Source: Acidobacteriota bacterium (GTDB taxonomy: Bacteria > Acidobacteriota > Terriglobia > Terriglobales > Acidobacteriaceae). Taken from it: a DNA stretch of 9,086 nucleotides. The stretch covers positions 3,115 to 12,200 of the forward strand of contig QIAI01000334.1 in assembly GCA_003224995.1 (NCBI GenBank), written 5' to 3'. The notes beneath the pieces are model-generated. The model was not told the origin of the DNA and made no database searches. It saw nothing but the letters and a program-made list of their open reading frames with translations. Shown here in pieces: positions 1-7,041 of this stretch; position 1 is the stretch's first letter; each line of letters opens with the position of its first letter. The translations under genes were made by a program, and so were the position numbers.

Positions 1-341
1 TTGGGAAAAAAGTCCGGAAAACTCAAGGCTTCGACCCCTCCGCTTTTCACAACGTCGGCGCCATTCTTCGAAGGACTCCGGTACTGCGCCGCATGACGGG
101 CCTTTCTCTGCGCGAACTCGATGGTGTTCACCTGAACTCCATCGCCTCGTTCGAGAAACATCAGATTCCCGCTATCGTCCACGATGCAAATGGTGACATG
201 GACTTGCCGCTTCGCGGCTTCCGCTTCGGCACCGCCGACCATCGTCTTCACGGCGGCCAGGTCAAGGTATTTTTTGGAGGGAAGTTCAGCGTGAGAGCTC
301 ATGGCCAAAAGCAACATCACGGCAAAAATAAGCTTCAACAT
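1..341 (-). CDS. GlcG/HbpS-family (DUF336) exported protein, 3' end cut by the window edge
   Basis: 113 codons are visible and the frame is still open at the left edge. The start is the ATG at 341-339, with an AAAGGA ribosome-binding site about 11 nt upstream. Residues 1-18 form a Sec-type signal peptide (MLKLIFAVMLLLAMSSHA), so the mature protein should be periplasmic or extracellular. Residues 27-110 match the DUF336 / haem-degrading fold (GlcG, HbpS): a helix starting LAAVKTMVGGAEAEA, the strand VTICIVDDSGNLMFLERGD, then the helix TIEFAQRKARHAA. Family members are usually 135-165 residues, so perhaps 30-45 are missing. Relatives bind haem or act as small accessory proteins of glycolate or diol metabolism; the role here is unknown. 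It starts 32 nt after the GH42 gene on the same strand and is probably the third gene of that operon. The family call is fairly sure, the function is not. Confidence 0.8.
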   Translation of the reverse strand, partial: MLKLIFAVMLLLAMSSHAELPSKKYLDLAAVKTMVGGAEAEAAKRQVHVTICIVDDSGNLMFLERGDGVQVNTIEFAQRKARHAAQYRSPSKNGADVVKSGGVEALSFPDFFP

Positions 342-373
342 TCTACCTGATTCCTTTCCGAATCGCGCACGGT

Positions 374-2518
374 CTAGCTCATTTGCAGAATCTGGACACC
401 ATAACCAGCAAGCTCGATCTCTCCGGAACGAGCCTGGCCGCTCAGAAGATCTGTGCCGGGATTCGTGAGCTTCACGGTTTGCGCTTCGCTCTTGTGGTTC
501 ATCAGGAACATCCAGCGCTTTCTGCCGGCCTCGCGAACGGTCATCTCCACGCCACGCGGAAGATCCATGGCCGATCGAATACCGGCCGAACCCGCTAACG
601 TGGGCAACACTCTGGCGAGGCTCACAGGATCGAGATCCGCGCCGATGTAGACTGCTTTTCCCTTCCCGAAGCTGTTTTGTGTAATGGCAGGTTTTCCCGC
701 GTGCTGGAAGTTTGTGTAGGTCGCCAAAACTTCGGCGGAAACAGGTCGAAGGACATCGGCCCAGAGTCCACAGGTCCCATCGGGAGCTCCGGAAAAACCG
801 GAGAGTTTCACGCCTGCCTTTTCCGAGTAGATCGGACCATAATCTTCCACGGTTACGCCCATCACGTCGCGAAGGAAGCCAGGCAAAGCGGTGCGCACGA
901 TCTGGCTGAACTCATTCTTTACACCCAGCCGGAAGCCCGCGACAAATGAGCCGCCGTTGCGAACGAAATCGCGAATGCGCTGCGCATGCGCTTCAGACAT
1001 CACGTAAGGAAGCGGAGCGACCACTATTTTGTATGGAGTGAGCTCGGCACCCGGTACGATGACATCGATCCCGGTGTGACTCGCCGAGAGCGTACCGTAC
1101 CAGGCAACTACCTGAGCAAGGTAGCTCAAACGCGCATGGCCGGGTTGAATCTGCACCGCCCAGGAGCAGTCGTAGTCGAAGACCAGCGCGGCCTCGGCGA
1201 CATATTGCGACTCAAGCACATCCTTGCCAAGAGTCTTCAATTCTTTGATGGTCTGCCGGATCTCTTCAAAGCCCGGACTTGGAGAGCGGTCGTGGTTCAG
1301 AACGCCGTGCCAGTATTCCTCCGCCCCAGAGGTTGCGGTATCCCACCGGAAGTAGTTCACTCCCATGGCTCCATGAGCGACCGCTTGGTAAGTCCAAAGC
1401 CGCAACTGCCCTTTTTCGGGTTGCGCGGAAAATGTGTGTTGGCCTGCTTTTCCCGATTGCTCTTCCATGATCATGAAAGGCTTTCCGTCTTTCAGACTCC
1501 GCCCAAAATCGTGACTCATCGCCACCATCGTGAGGATCGCTTCCCAATCGCTGCCTTCCGGATTGGCTTGTCCCTCCCTGAGCATCTTGAAAAAACCGGG
1601 ATAGTTATCGAAGGCAACGAAATCAAGCTTCGCGTATAGATCCCGCTCGTTGATGTAATCCACCAGGCCTACGTTGTTGGTGGTGATGAAATGATTCGGG
1701 CACTTCTGCCGTAGCATCGCGAGCTGCTCTTCTAAAAAAGATACGTTCGCGTAGGACTGATAACGATCGTAGTCGAGCGCAAGTCCCGGATTCGGATCTG
1801 CGCCTGAGGGCAGCGGGACAGGTATCTGCGAAAAATCGCTGTAGGACTGGCTCCAGAAAACGGTGCCCCAGTCCTGATTCAGTTTCTCGAGGCTTCCGTA
1901 TTTTGCGCGGAGCCAATCCTGAAATCCCGCCCGACAAGCATTGCAATAACAGCGTGGCGAATCGGAAAGCGTGAATTCGTTGTCGATCTGCCAGCCGATC
2001 ACGCCCGGCGTTTGAACGAATGTGCGCGCCATCTCCGTCGCGATGGCTATTGACAACCGGCGGTTCGTCTTATTGCTGGGACAGGTAAAGCGCCTTCCTC
2101 CCGGATGAAGCGGCAGGCCCTGCGCATTGACCTCCATAACCTCCGGATACTTGGCCGTTAACCATGGAGGAGGCGCGGCCGACGGCGTACCCAGAATCAC
2201 CGCAATGTTGTGCTTGTGAAGAATGTCAATCGAACGTTGCAGCCATGTGAAGTCATACTTGCCTTCTGATGGCTCCATCAGGGCCCAGGCAAATTCCGCG
2301 ATCCGGACATTGGTAACACCGAAGTCCGCCATCATGCGCGCGTCTTCTTCCCATAGAGCCTCCGGCGTCTGATCCGGATAGTAGTCGACGCCCAGTAGCA
2401 ACCGCGCTGGCGTTCCGGTCCCATTTGGCGCGGCGAGCGCCCAGATACGGTCACGCAAGCTCACTGCACCGACAATCACTGCCGCCCCGCGTAGAAAATT
2501 ACGCCTGCTGAAAGTCAT
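374..2518 (-). CDS. GH42 family beta-galactosidase, TAT-exported
   Basis: The 714-residue protein is full length for GH42 (usually 650-720). It should hydrolyse terminal beta-D-galactosides with retention of configuration. Residues 1-30 carry a twin-arginine signal (SRRNFLRG, R5-R6, then a hydrophobic stretch), so the enzyme is probably exported folded by the Tat system. The TIM barrel spans about 40-425. N180-E181 in GWQIDNEF is the acid/base pair, and E352 in FMIMEEQ is the expected nucleophile. C146, C190, C192 and C195 match the four-cysteine zinc cluster known from thermophilic GH42 enzymes. A trimerisation-type middle domain follows at about 440-650 (LVFDYDCSWAVQ, then VRNGGSFVAGFRLG) and a short beta C-terminal domain at about 655-714. 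The ATG is preceded by AGGGG 8 nt upstream. It lies 42 nt after the GH2 gene. Activity on galactan, galacto-oligosaccharides or arabinosides cannot be separated from sequence alone. Confidence 0.93.
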   Translation of the reverse strand: MTFSRRNFLRGAAVIVGAVSLRDRIWALAAPNGTGTPARLLLGVDYYPDQTPEALWEEDARMMADFGVTNVRIAEFAWALMEPSEGKYDFTWLQRSIDILHKHNIAVILGTPSAAPPPWLTAKYPEVMEVNAQGLPLHPGGRRFTCPSNKTNRRLSIAIATEMARTFVQTPGVIGWQIDNEFTLSDSPRCYCNACRAGFQDWLRAKYGSLEKLNQDWGTVFWSQSYSDFSQIPVPLPSGADPNPGLALDYDRYQSYANVSFLEEQLAMLRQKCPNHFITTNNVGLVDYINERDLYAKLDFVAFDNYPGFFKMLREGQANPEGSDWEAILTMVAMSHDFGRSLKDGKPFMIMEEQSGKAGQHTFSAQPEKGQLRLWTYQAVAHGAMGVNYFRWDTATSGAEEYWHGVLNHDRSPSPGFEEIRQTIKELKTLGKDVLESQYVAEAALVFDYDCSWAVQIQPGHARLSYLAQVVAWYGTLSASHTGIDVIVPGAELTPYKIVVAPLPYVMSEAHAQRIRDFVRNGGSFVAGFRLGVKNEFSQIVRTALPGFLRDVMGVTVEDYGPIYSEKAGVKLSGFSGAPDGTCGLWADVLRPVSAEVLATYTNFQHAGKPAITQNSFGKGKAVYIGADLDPVSLARVLPTLAGSAGIRSAMDLPRGVEMTVREAGRKRWMFLMNHKSEAQTVKLTNPGTDLLSGQARSGEIELAGYGVQILQMS

Positions 2519-2560
2519 CCCTGTGCCCCTGTGTTGTTAGTTTCGCGAATTGCCGTGCGC

Positions 2561-4879
2561 TCACGCCGCTTCCGGATGCGCTTCCGAGACTTCGATCTCA
2601 CCTTCTTGTTTGCCGAGTATCGGGTGCGTTGCCGAAAAGCGAACCTTTCCAGCCTGCTCCTTCGCCCGGATCCAAACTGCGCCCGTTCCTCCAATCAACG
2701 AGAACGGATTATCGCCGATGATCTCGGCAGGACCATCAATGTCGAGCTTGATCGAATCGTTGGCAAACGGCCGGATGTTGCCGAATTCGTCGTTTACGCG
2801 CAGCACGACGCGAGTGGTATCGGCTCCATCGCCAATGAGGCTCGTATCATCGAGCAACAGAGCAAACTTCGCGTCGACACCGGTCCCGGAATACTTCTTC
2901 GTGATCGCGAGCTTGCCTTCCCTGTAGCCTTCCAGGCGCAGGTCGCCCCATTTGTGAAAAAGCTCCTTCAGCTCGATGGTGAAGGGGGCATACCGCAGGT
3001 GCGAAAACTGTTTCCGATCCGGATCTGCCTCAGCTACCAGTTGGTCGGCAATGTAGAGCTTGATGTGATCGCAATTGGAAGAGATGACGGCTTGCGAGAA
3101 TCCAATCGAGGCATCTCCGCGCGCCCAGTGAAACGCAGGCTCCAGCACGATCTCCTCGGCCGGATCACATTGTGATTTGTAGAACCCCGCCGCAGGCTTT
3201 GGTTCGCGAAAGATATCGGTTACGCCGTGATAGCAAATGCGATCGCCCGAGCCAAAATCGCCGTGCGTGTTGTAGTCGAATGCGCACCAGGCGATGCCGC
3301 CGGCGTACTGCGGATTGGAGGCCAGCTGATCGTGTACGCGCGCGTGCCGGATCATGTGCTCGGTCAGCCGCTCAACCTGATCGATGGTCTTGGTCGGGTA
3401 AGTGTGTCCCACGAACTCGGTATTCAAATAGCGAGGATGGTTGGGCGGCTTCAGCGGCCAACCGAAATCGTTCATCGTGAAGACATCTTCCAGGAACTCC
3501 GACTCCTGGAAGTAACGGATACCGCCGGTTTGACGCGTGGGGTCGAGTCTGTGCGCCAGCGCGTTGGTTCGCACGTAGAAGTCATGATCGTCCCTCGACT
3601 CGTTGATGCGAACACCCCAAAGAATGATCGACGGACGATTCCAATCGCGGCGAATCATGCGACCCACATTATCGATGGCCAGCAGCTTCCACTGCTCATC
3701 GCCGATGTGCTGCCAGCCCGGAATCTCTTCGAGGACCAGCAGTCCGATTTCGTCGCAGGCATCCAAAAAATGACGGGACTGCGGATAATGCGAAGTACGG
3801 ACGATATTGCACTTCAAGTTCTTACGCAGGATGTAAGCGTCGCGCCTCTGCACGCGTCCCGGCATTGCTTGGCCGACCCAGGGAAAGGTCTGATGACGAT
3901 CGAGGCCGCGTAACTTGATGACCTTGCCATTCAGTTCGAAACCGTGATTGGTGAACTGAGCTTCCCGGAAACCAATCACGCGCGAATCCTGATCGATGGG
4001 TTGGTTCCCACGGGAAAGCGTGACTTCCAGTCTGTAGAGGTTGGGATGCTCCAGATCCCACAATTTGATCCCATTTAATGGGGCGAAATGAATCGTATGC
4101 ACAATCGGATCGGCGGCAACCGGCGACGCCGGAACACTCTGCGATGCTTTGGCTACAACCTGATCACCGTCGCGCAGCACAGCCTCGAGTCGAAGGGACT
4201 GCTTCGAAGCTTCGAGGTGCTGGACGTGACAGTCCACGTCCAATCCTGGATGCGAACTCAACACCTCCTTGGGCTTCGCGAAGACATTTTCCAAAAACGT
4301 TCCGGGAACAATCCGCAGCGACACTTCCCGATAAATGCCGCCGAACGTGAGGTAATCAATCTCATAGCCGAAGGGCGGAATGTCGGCGCGCTCGCTCGAA
4401 TCAAGGTCCACCACCAAGACGTTCTCGCCATCGAAATCGATGTGCGGCGTAAGATCGAAAGAAAAGGGAGTGTATCCTCCTTTGTATTCGCCCAGCTTCG
4501 CTCCATTGATCCAAACCGTCGAAGCGGTCATCGCTCCTTCGAAGTCGACAAACACATGCTTCCCACGCGCTTCCGGCGGAAGCTTGAAACGACGACGATA
4601 GCTGGATACAAATTCATAAGATTTCTCGTCGAAACCATGCCACGGAACTCTAATATTAGCGTGCGGAATGACCACGCGCTCGTAACTGGAGTCATCGAAA
4701 TCGCGAGCGTGCGACGCTTCGGTTACGTTCCGGTTGTAGCGCCAGTTCCGGTTGATTGGAATGACCATGCGTCCGGTGGAGGAAGCCGCGTCAGGAGGAT
4801 TGCTGCCAAATGCCGTCTGGGCGAAAGTAGCGGTGGCGATCAGCGACCCGGTAGACTTAATGAACTCGCGTCGATCCAT
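2561..4879 (-). CDS. GH2 family glycoside hydrolase (beta-galactosidase type), TAT-exported
   Basis: The 772-residue protein has an N-terminal twin-arginine signal (DRREFIKSTG, R3-R4) and should act outside the cytoplasm. Order of domains: jelly-roll sugar-binding domain about 40-190 (ending GGIYREVSLRI), Ig-like domain about 195-300, TIM barrel about 305-575, and Ig/invasin-like C-terminal domains about 580-765 (VNDEFGNIRPFA, GDNPFSLIGGTGAVW). Catalytic residues are intact: N426-E427 (WGVRINES) as acid/base and E488 (NTEFVG) as nucleophile. The RGLDRHQ and VRTSHYP motifs are also present. The loop after WCAFDYNTHGDF lacks the N-x-K motif of beta-glucuronidases, so galactosidase-like specificity is preferred; a related beta-glycoside remains possible. 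GAGG lies 6 nt before the ATG. It is the first gene of the operon, divergent from the LacI gene and presumably repressed by it. Confidence 0.9.
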   Translation of the reverse strand: MDRREFIKSTGSLIATATFAQTAFGSNPPDAASSTGRMVIPINRNWRYNRNVTEASHARDFDDSSYERVVIPHANIRVPWHGFDEKSYEFVSSYRRRFKLPPEARGKHVFVDFEGAMTASTVWINGAKLGEYKGGYTPFSFDLTPHIDFDGENVLVVDLDSSERADIPPFGYEIDYLTFGGIYREVSLRIVPGTFLENVFAKPKEVLSSHPGLDVDCHVQHLEASKQSLRLEAVLRDGDQVVAKASQSVPASPVAADPIVHTIHFAPLNGIKLWDLEHPNLYRLEVTLSRGNQPIDQDSRVIGFREAQFTNHGFELNGKVIKLRGLDRHQTFPWVGQAMPGRVQRRDAYILRKNLKCNIVRTSHYPQSRHFLDACDEIGLLVLEEIPGWQHIGDEQWKLLAIDNVGRMIRRDWNRPSIILWGVRINESRDDHDFYVRTNALAHRLDPTRQTGGIRYFQESEFLEDVFTMNDFGWPLKPPNHPRYLNTEFVGHTYPTKTIDQVERLTEHMIRHARVHDQLASNPQYAGGIAWCAFDYNTHGDFGSGDRICYHGVTDIFREPKPAAGFYKSQCDPAEEIVLEPAFHWARGDASIGFSQAVISSNCDHIKLYIADQLVAEADPDRKQFSHLRYAPFTIELKELFHKWGDLRLEGYREGKLAITKKYSGTGVDAKFALLLDDTSLIGDGADTTRVVLRVNDEFGNIRPFANDSIKLDIDGPAEIIGDNPFSLIGGTGAVWIRAKEQAGKVRFSATHPILGKQEGEIEVSEAHPEAA

Positions 4880-4949
4880 TTGCGCCTCGAGAAAATAGTG
4901 GAGAGAATGAAAGTATGGAACCGGGAATTATGCTCCAAGGGCTGTATTC

Positions 4950-4963
4950 TGTAAACGATTACA
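4950..4963. promoter_or_regulatory. LacI/GalR-family operator O1
   Basis: The 14-bp inverted repeat TGTAAACGATTACA has 5-bp arms TGTAA/TTACA around the core aCGa, the classic CpG-centred LacI-family layout. It agrees closely with the E. coli GalR-type consensus GTGKAANCGNTTNCAC. The divergent LacI gene encodes a STATVSR recognition helix like that of GalR and CcpA, which read such sites. It overlaps the candidate -10 of the GH2 operon, so binding should repress. The match is seen in sequence; the regulator assignment is inferred. Confidence 0.72.
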
Positions 4964-4989
4964 TACCAAGCATGCTATTGAGCGGTCAA
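4958..4989 (-). promoter_or_regulatory. Candidate promoter of the GH2-GH42-DUF336 operon
   Basis: On the minus strand TTGACC (4989-4984) resembles a -35 box. Two candidate -10 boxes follow: TATGTA (4965-4960, 18-nt spacer, poor match) and TGTAAT (4963-4958, 5 of 6 to consensus but a long 20-nt spacer). Both overlap operator O1, and the -35 overlaps O2, as expected for a repressed promoter. Exact boxes are uncertain. Confidence 0.3.
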
Positions 4990-4990
4990 T
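4977..4990. promoter_or_regulatory. Second LacI-type inverted repeat, candidate operator O2
   Basis: ATTGAGCGGTCAAT has perfect 5-bp arms ATTGA/TCAAT around gCGg: the same 14-bp, CpG-centred geometry as O1 but a different arm sequence. Its centre is 27 bp from the O1 centre. It overlaps -35-like hexamers in both directions (TTGACC minus, TTGAGC plus), so it could serve operon control and autoregulation together. The divergent arms leave open that another regulator uses it, or that the symmetry partly reflects two back-to-back -35 boxes. Confidence 0.45.
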
Positions 4991-5007
4991 GGAGCGACGG
5001 TTAAAAA
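4978..5007 (+). promoter_or_regulatory. Candidate promoter of the LacI-family gene
   Basis: TTGAGC (4978-4983) and TAAAAA (5002-5007) are spaced 18 nt apart in the divergent direction. The matches are 4 of 6 each, so this is weak. It overlaps O2, which would allow autoregulation. Confidence 0.22.
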
Positions 5008-5030
5008 GAGAACGCAATCGGTCTGTCTGC

Positions 5031-5057
5031 GAGGAGTTTTTCGTGGCCACGTTCTGA
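5031..5057 (+). other. Shine-Dalgarno plus four-codon leader mini-ORF before the LacI gene
   Basis: GAGGAG (5031-5036) is the only strong ribosome-binding site in the leader. It lies 6 nt before GTG at 5043, which opens GTG-GCC-ACG-TTC-TGA (peptide MATF, stop 5055-5057). The stop is 8 nt before the ATG at 5066 of the regulator gene, which has no Shine-Dalgarno sequence of its own. This fits translational coupling or reinitiation. It could also be the scar of a one-base indel that separated the original GTG start from the gene. Confidence 0.4.
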
Positions 5058-5065
5058 TTGCTAGA

Positions 5066-6097
5066 ATGAAATCTCCTTCCGTAAGCAGACGACGCAATTT
5101 TCACATGAACATCAAAGAAGTTGCTAAACGAGCGAAAGTCTCTACCGCGACCGTCTCGCGCACCATTAACAACTCCGAGAAGGTGAAGCCGAGGACCGCT
5201 GAGCGTGTTCGCAAGGCCATCGAAGAACTTAATTTCTACCCCAACACTCACGCCCGCACGTTAGTTTCAGGCCGGAGCCGCATGCTCGGGCTCATTATTT
5301 CCGACATTACCAATCCGTTCTTCCCCGAGCTCGTGAAAAGCTTTGAAGATGAGGCTGTGCAGCGCGGCAAAGAAGTCATCATCGGCAACACCGATTACAA
5401 CCCCAAGCGCATGGCCGGCTGCATCCAGCGCATGGTGGAACGAAAAGTCGATGGCGTGGTGATCATGACTTCAGAAGCCGACCCGGGGTTGATGATGGAA
5501 CTCACTCGTAGAAATATCCCGACCGTGTTTATGGATACGGGAAAGCCGGGTCCGCACACCGCCAACATTCGCATCGATTACGCACAAGGAATCCAGGAAG
5601 CACTGCAGCATCTGTTCGCGTTGAATCACCGGCGGATTGCGTTCATCAGCGGACCGATGAATCTTGAGTCGGCGCGCATTCGTCATGCCGCCTTTGTCGA
5701 CGGTATGAAGGAACGCGGAATCGGCGATCATCTCATGCTTGAGAAGGGCAACCACCGTATTGAAGGCGGCGCGATGGCCATGCGCAGTCTGCTGAAGATG
5801 TCTCCACGCCCAACCGCCGTGATGGCCTCCAATGATCTGACCGCGATTGGCGCGCTGGGTGTTATTCAGGACGCCAATCTGAAAGTGCCTGACGACCTCT
5901 CGCTGATCGGTTTTGATGACATCTCCTTTGCTCATCTCACCCAGCCCCCGCTCACCACGATCACGCTCTCCCGAACGCAACTGGCGGTGACCGCCTTCGC
6001 TGCGCTCGAAGCACTCATCCGCAAGGAAGATGGATCGCACGCCGACTACACCATTTCGACTCACCTCGTGATGCGTCGTTCCACAGGCGCAATTTAG
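5066..6097 (+). CDS. LacI-family transcriptional regulator
   Basis: A sugar-responsive repressor of the LacI/GalR family, 343 residues from ATG 5066 or 330 from the in-frame ATG 5105. Residues 15-60 are the helix-turn-helix and hinge (NIKEVAKRAKVSTATVSRTINN, then YPNTHARTLVSGRS). Residues 70-338 are the periplasmic-binding-protein-like effector and dimerisation core, with LGLIISDITNPFF, DGVVIM, RIAFISGP, AVMASNDLTAIGAL, DLSLIGFDD and PPLTTI all in the expected order. Most family members begin within a few residues of NIKEVA, which favours 5105. Neither ATG has its own ribosome-binding site; 5066 is chosen because it lies 8 nt after a leader mini-ORF with a strong site. It is divergent from the GH2-GH42 operon and is its likely local repressor, with a galactoside or its product as inducer (inferred). 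Confidence 0.93.
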   Translation: MKSPSVSRRRNFHMNIKEVAKRAKVSTATVSRTINNSEKVKPRTAERVRKAIEELNFYPNTHARTLVSGRSRMLGLIISDITNPFFPELVKSFEDEAVQRGKEVIIGNTDYNPKRMAGCIQRMVERKVDGVVIMTSEADPGLMMELTRRNIPTVFMDTGKPGPHTANIRIDYAQGIQEALQHLFALNHRRIAFISGPMNLESARIRHAAFVDGMKERGIGDHLMLEKGNHRIEGGAMAMRSLLKMSPRPTAVMASNDLTAIGALGVIQDANLKVPDDLSLIGFDDISFAHLTQPPLTTITLSRTQLAVTAFAALEALIRKEDGSHADYTISTHLVMRRSTGAI

Positions 6098-6167
6098 TCC
6101 TTCGCCAAAAATCTTAGAGTAAATCGATTTTGTAGGCTATTTTTGTCCATAGTGCGAACAACGTGGA

Positions 6168-6173
6168 TATAAT
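6168..6173 (+). promoter_or_regulatory. Consensus -10 box (TATAAT) directly before the CnaB-like ORF
   Basis: A perfect TATAAT ends only 9 nt before the ATG at 6183. The best -35 candidate is TTGTCC (6143-6148), 19 nt upstream and 4 of 6. If used, transcription would begin at about 6179-6182 and yield a leaderless or nearly leaderless mRNA. No good ribosome-binding site precedes the ATG, in agreement. Confidence 0.4.
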
Positions 6174-6182
6174 GCCGAGCGG

Positions 6183-6635
6183 ATGTTTCCCACTTGCCAG
6201 CTGCGGGCTGGGTTTCTGTATCTACTAGTGCTGCTTGTAATCCCGCTTGCCCAACAAGCGAACGCAAGTTCGTGGACCGGTGTCTTGCGTGACGCCAGCA
6301 GGAATCCCGTTGCCAGCGCGAAAATTGAAATTCGGGCGGTAAACGGGCACCCGATTCGTGATGCAACGACCGCGGCCGATGGGACATTTCTCATCAGCGG
6401 GATCACTGCCGGGGCGTACCACATCTCCGTTGCCTACCATCAGAGGGTCTGGAGCGCGTCGAAGTCCGTGACTCTACGTTCTCGCAGGTCGCAAGCTCAA
6501 TTCAATAGCTGCGGAACGCTTCAGAGAAGAGCTGATATGGACTCCGGGGGACATGGACCAAAGCCTTTGCCTACTGATTCTTCTTATTCTCGCGCGCCGA
6601 GAATTTCCGTATCGGATGCCTGGCGGCTGCGTTAA
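6183..6635 (+). CDS. Exported CnaB / carboxypeptidase-regulatory-like protein, probably truncated
   Basis: A 150-codon frame from ATG 6183. Residues 1-29 form a clear Sec signal peptide (hydrophobic FLYLLVLLVIPLA, then QQANA). Residues 30-95 fit one carboxypeptidase-regulatory-like / CnaB beta-sandwich: WTGVLRDASRNPVASAKIEI, then TTAADGTFLISGITAGAYHISV. In acidobacteria this N-terminus typically opens very large TonB-dependent-receptor-like (Oar-type) outer-membrane proteins. Here the fold-like sequence ends near residue 100, around 6480. The remaining 50 residues (RSRRSQAQFNSCGTLQRR onward) are low in hydrophobics, rich in Arg and Ser, and look like out-of-frame translation. From about 6578 it overlaps a transporter fragment in another frame. 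I read it as the 5' remnant of a larger gene joined to unrelated DNA; a genuine small secreted protein is less likely. Confidence 0.55.
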   Translation: MFPTCQLRAGFLYLLVLLVIPLAQQANASSWTGVLRDASRNPVASAKIEIRAVNGHPIRDATTAADGTFLISGITAGAYHISVAYHQRVWSASKSVTLRSRRSQAQFNSCGTLQRRADMDSGGHGPKPLPTDSSYSRAPRISVSDAWRLR

Positions 6636-6886
6636 TTGGGATTGGTGCCGGCGACGAAGCTGCTATCACACCGTATTTACTCACGCGCTATTTTGGGCTG
6701 CGCTCCTTTTCAGCTCTTTATGGTCTCACTTGGGCGTTCTATGCCGCTGCCGGCGCGATCGGACCTGTAATCCTTGGGCGCGCATTCGACCTGACCGGCT
6801 CTTATGCTCTTTTGCTCGTGATACTCGCAGCGGCCCTGGCGCTTGCAGCTACAGCCAACCTCCTCCTTCCACAATATTCAGATTAG
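6578..6886 (+). pseudogene. 3' remnant of a major facilitator superfamily (MFS) transporter
   Basis: The frame between TGA at 6575-6577 and TAG at 6884-6886 encodes about 102 residues with no start codon. It reads like the C-terminal third of a 12-helix MFS permease: a helix ENFRIGCLAAALIGIGAG, the loop DEAAITPYLLTRYFGLRSFSALYG, a helix TWAFYAAAGAIGPVILG, the loop RAFDLTGSY and the last helix ALLLVILAAALALAATANLLL. The DLTGSY and RYFGLRSF loops are typical of oxalate/formate-antiporter-like MFS proteins. Just upstream a different frame gives LCLLILLILARRE, which would extend the helix if a frameshift lies near 6595. The first nine or so helices are absent. It is therefore a dead fragment; what the intact permease carried cannot be told. 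Confidence 0.75.
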
Positions 6887-6971
6887 TCAGGAACGTGAAA
6901 TTCGACATTGTTCTTGCACGCGAATTCAATCTTGCTAGGTCCCGAAGCGAAGCCGCGGAACAGCAGTACGG

Positions 6972-6986
6972 ACGAGAGACTCTCGT
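6972..6986. repeat. Perfect short inverted repeat
   Basis: ACGAGAG and CTCTCGT flank a single A. The GACTCTCG unit is repeated 9 nt later (6978-6985 and 6987-6994). It lies downstream of the minus-strand tRNA gene and the transporter remnant. No T-run follows on either strand, so a factor-independent terminator is not supported. Confidence 0.4.
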
Positions 6987-7041
6987 GACTCTCGAGTGAG
7001 CACTGTGAAGGGCGATAACTCCTTGAGGACTCGGAATGCAA

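Noticed and set aside
986..1639. 217-codon plus-strand open frame
   Set aside because: It lies wholly antisense to the GH42 gene, whose motifs and length are convincing. The translated product has no domain, and no ribosome-binding site is seen.
2561..4879. Reading the GH2 enzyme as a beta-glucuronidase
   Set aside because: The N-x-K carboxylate-recognition motif expected in the loop after the conserved tryptophan is absent.
4088..4954. 288-codon plus-strand open frame
   Set aside because: It is antisense to the start of the GH2 gene and its promoter region, is rich in Arg, and has no recognisable domain: a shadow of a GC-biased gene.
5471..6064. 197-codon minus-strand open frame
   Set aside because: It is antisense to the LacI-family gene, whose family motifs run along its entire length.
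6108..6131. AAAATC / GATTTT hairpin after the LacI gene as a terminator
   Set aside because: The stem is 6 bp, A/T-rich, with a 12-nt loop, and the nearest T-run starts about 9 nt later. Stability is too low to claim.
6972..6995. Inverted repeat as a factor-independent terminator for the tRNA-Asp gene
   Set aside because: No T-run follows the stem on the minus strand; kept only as a repeat.
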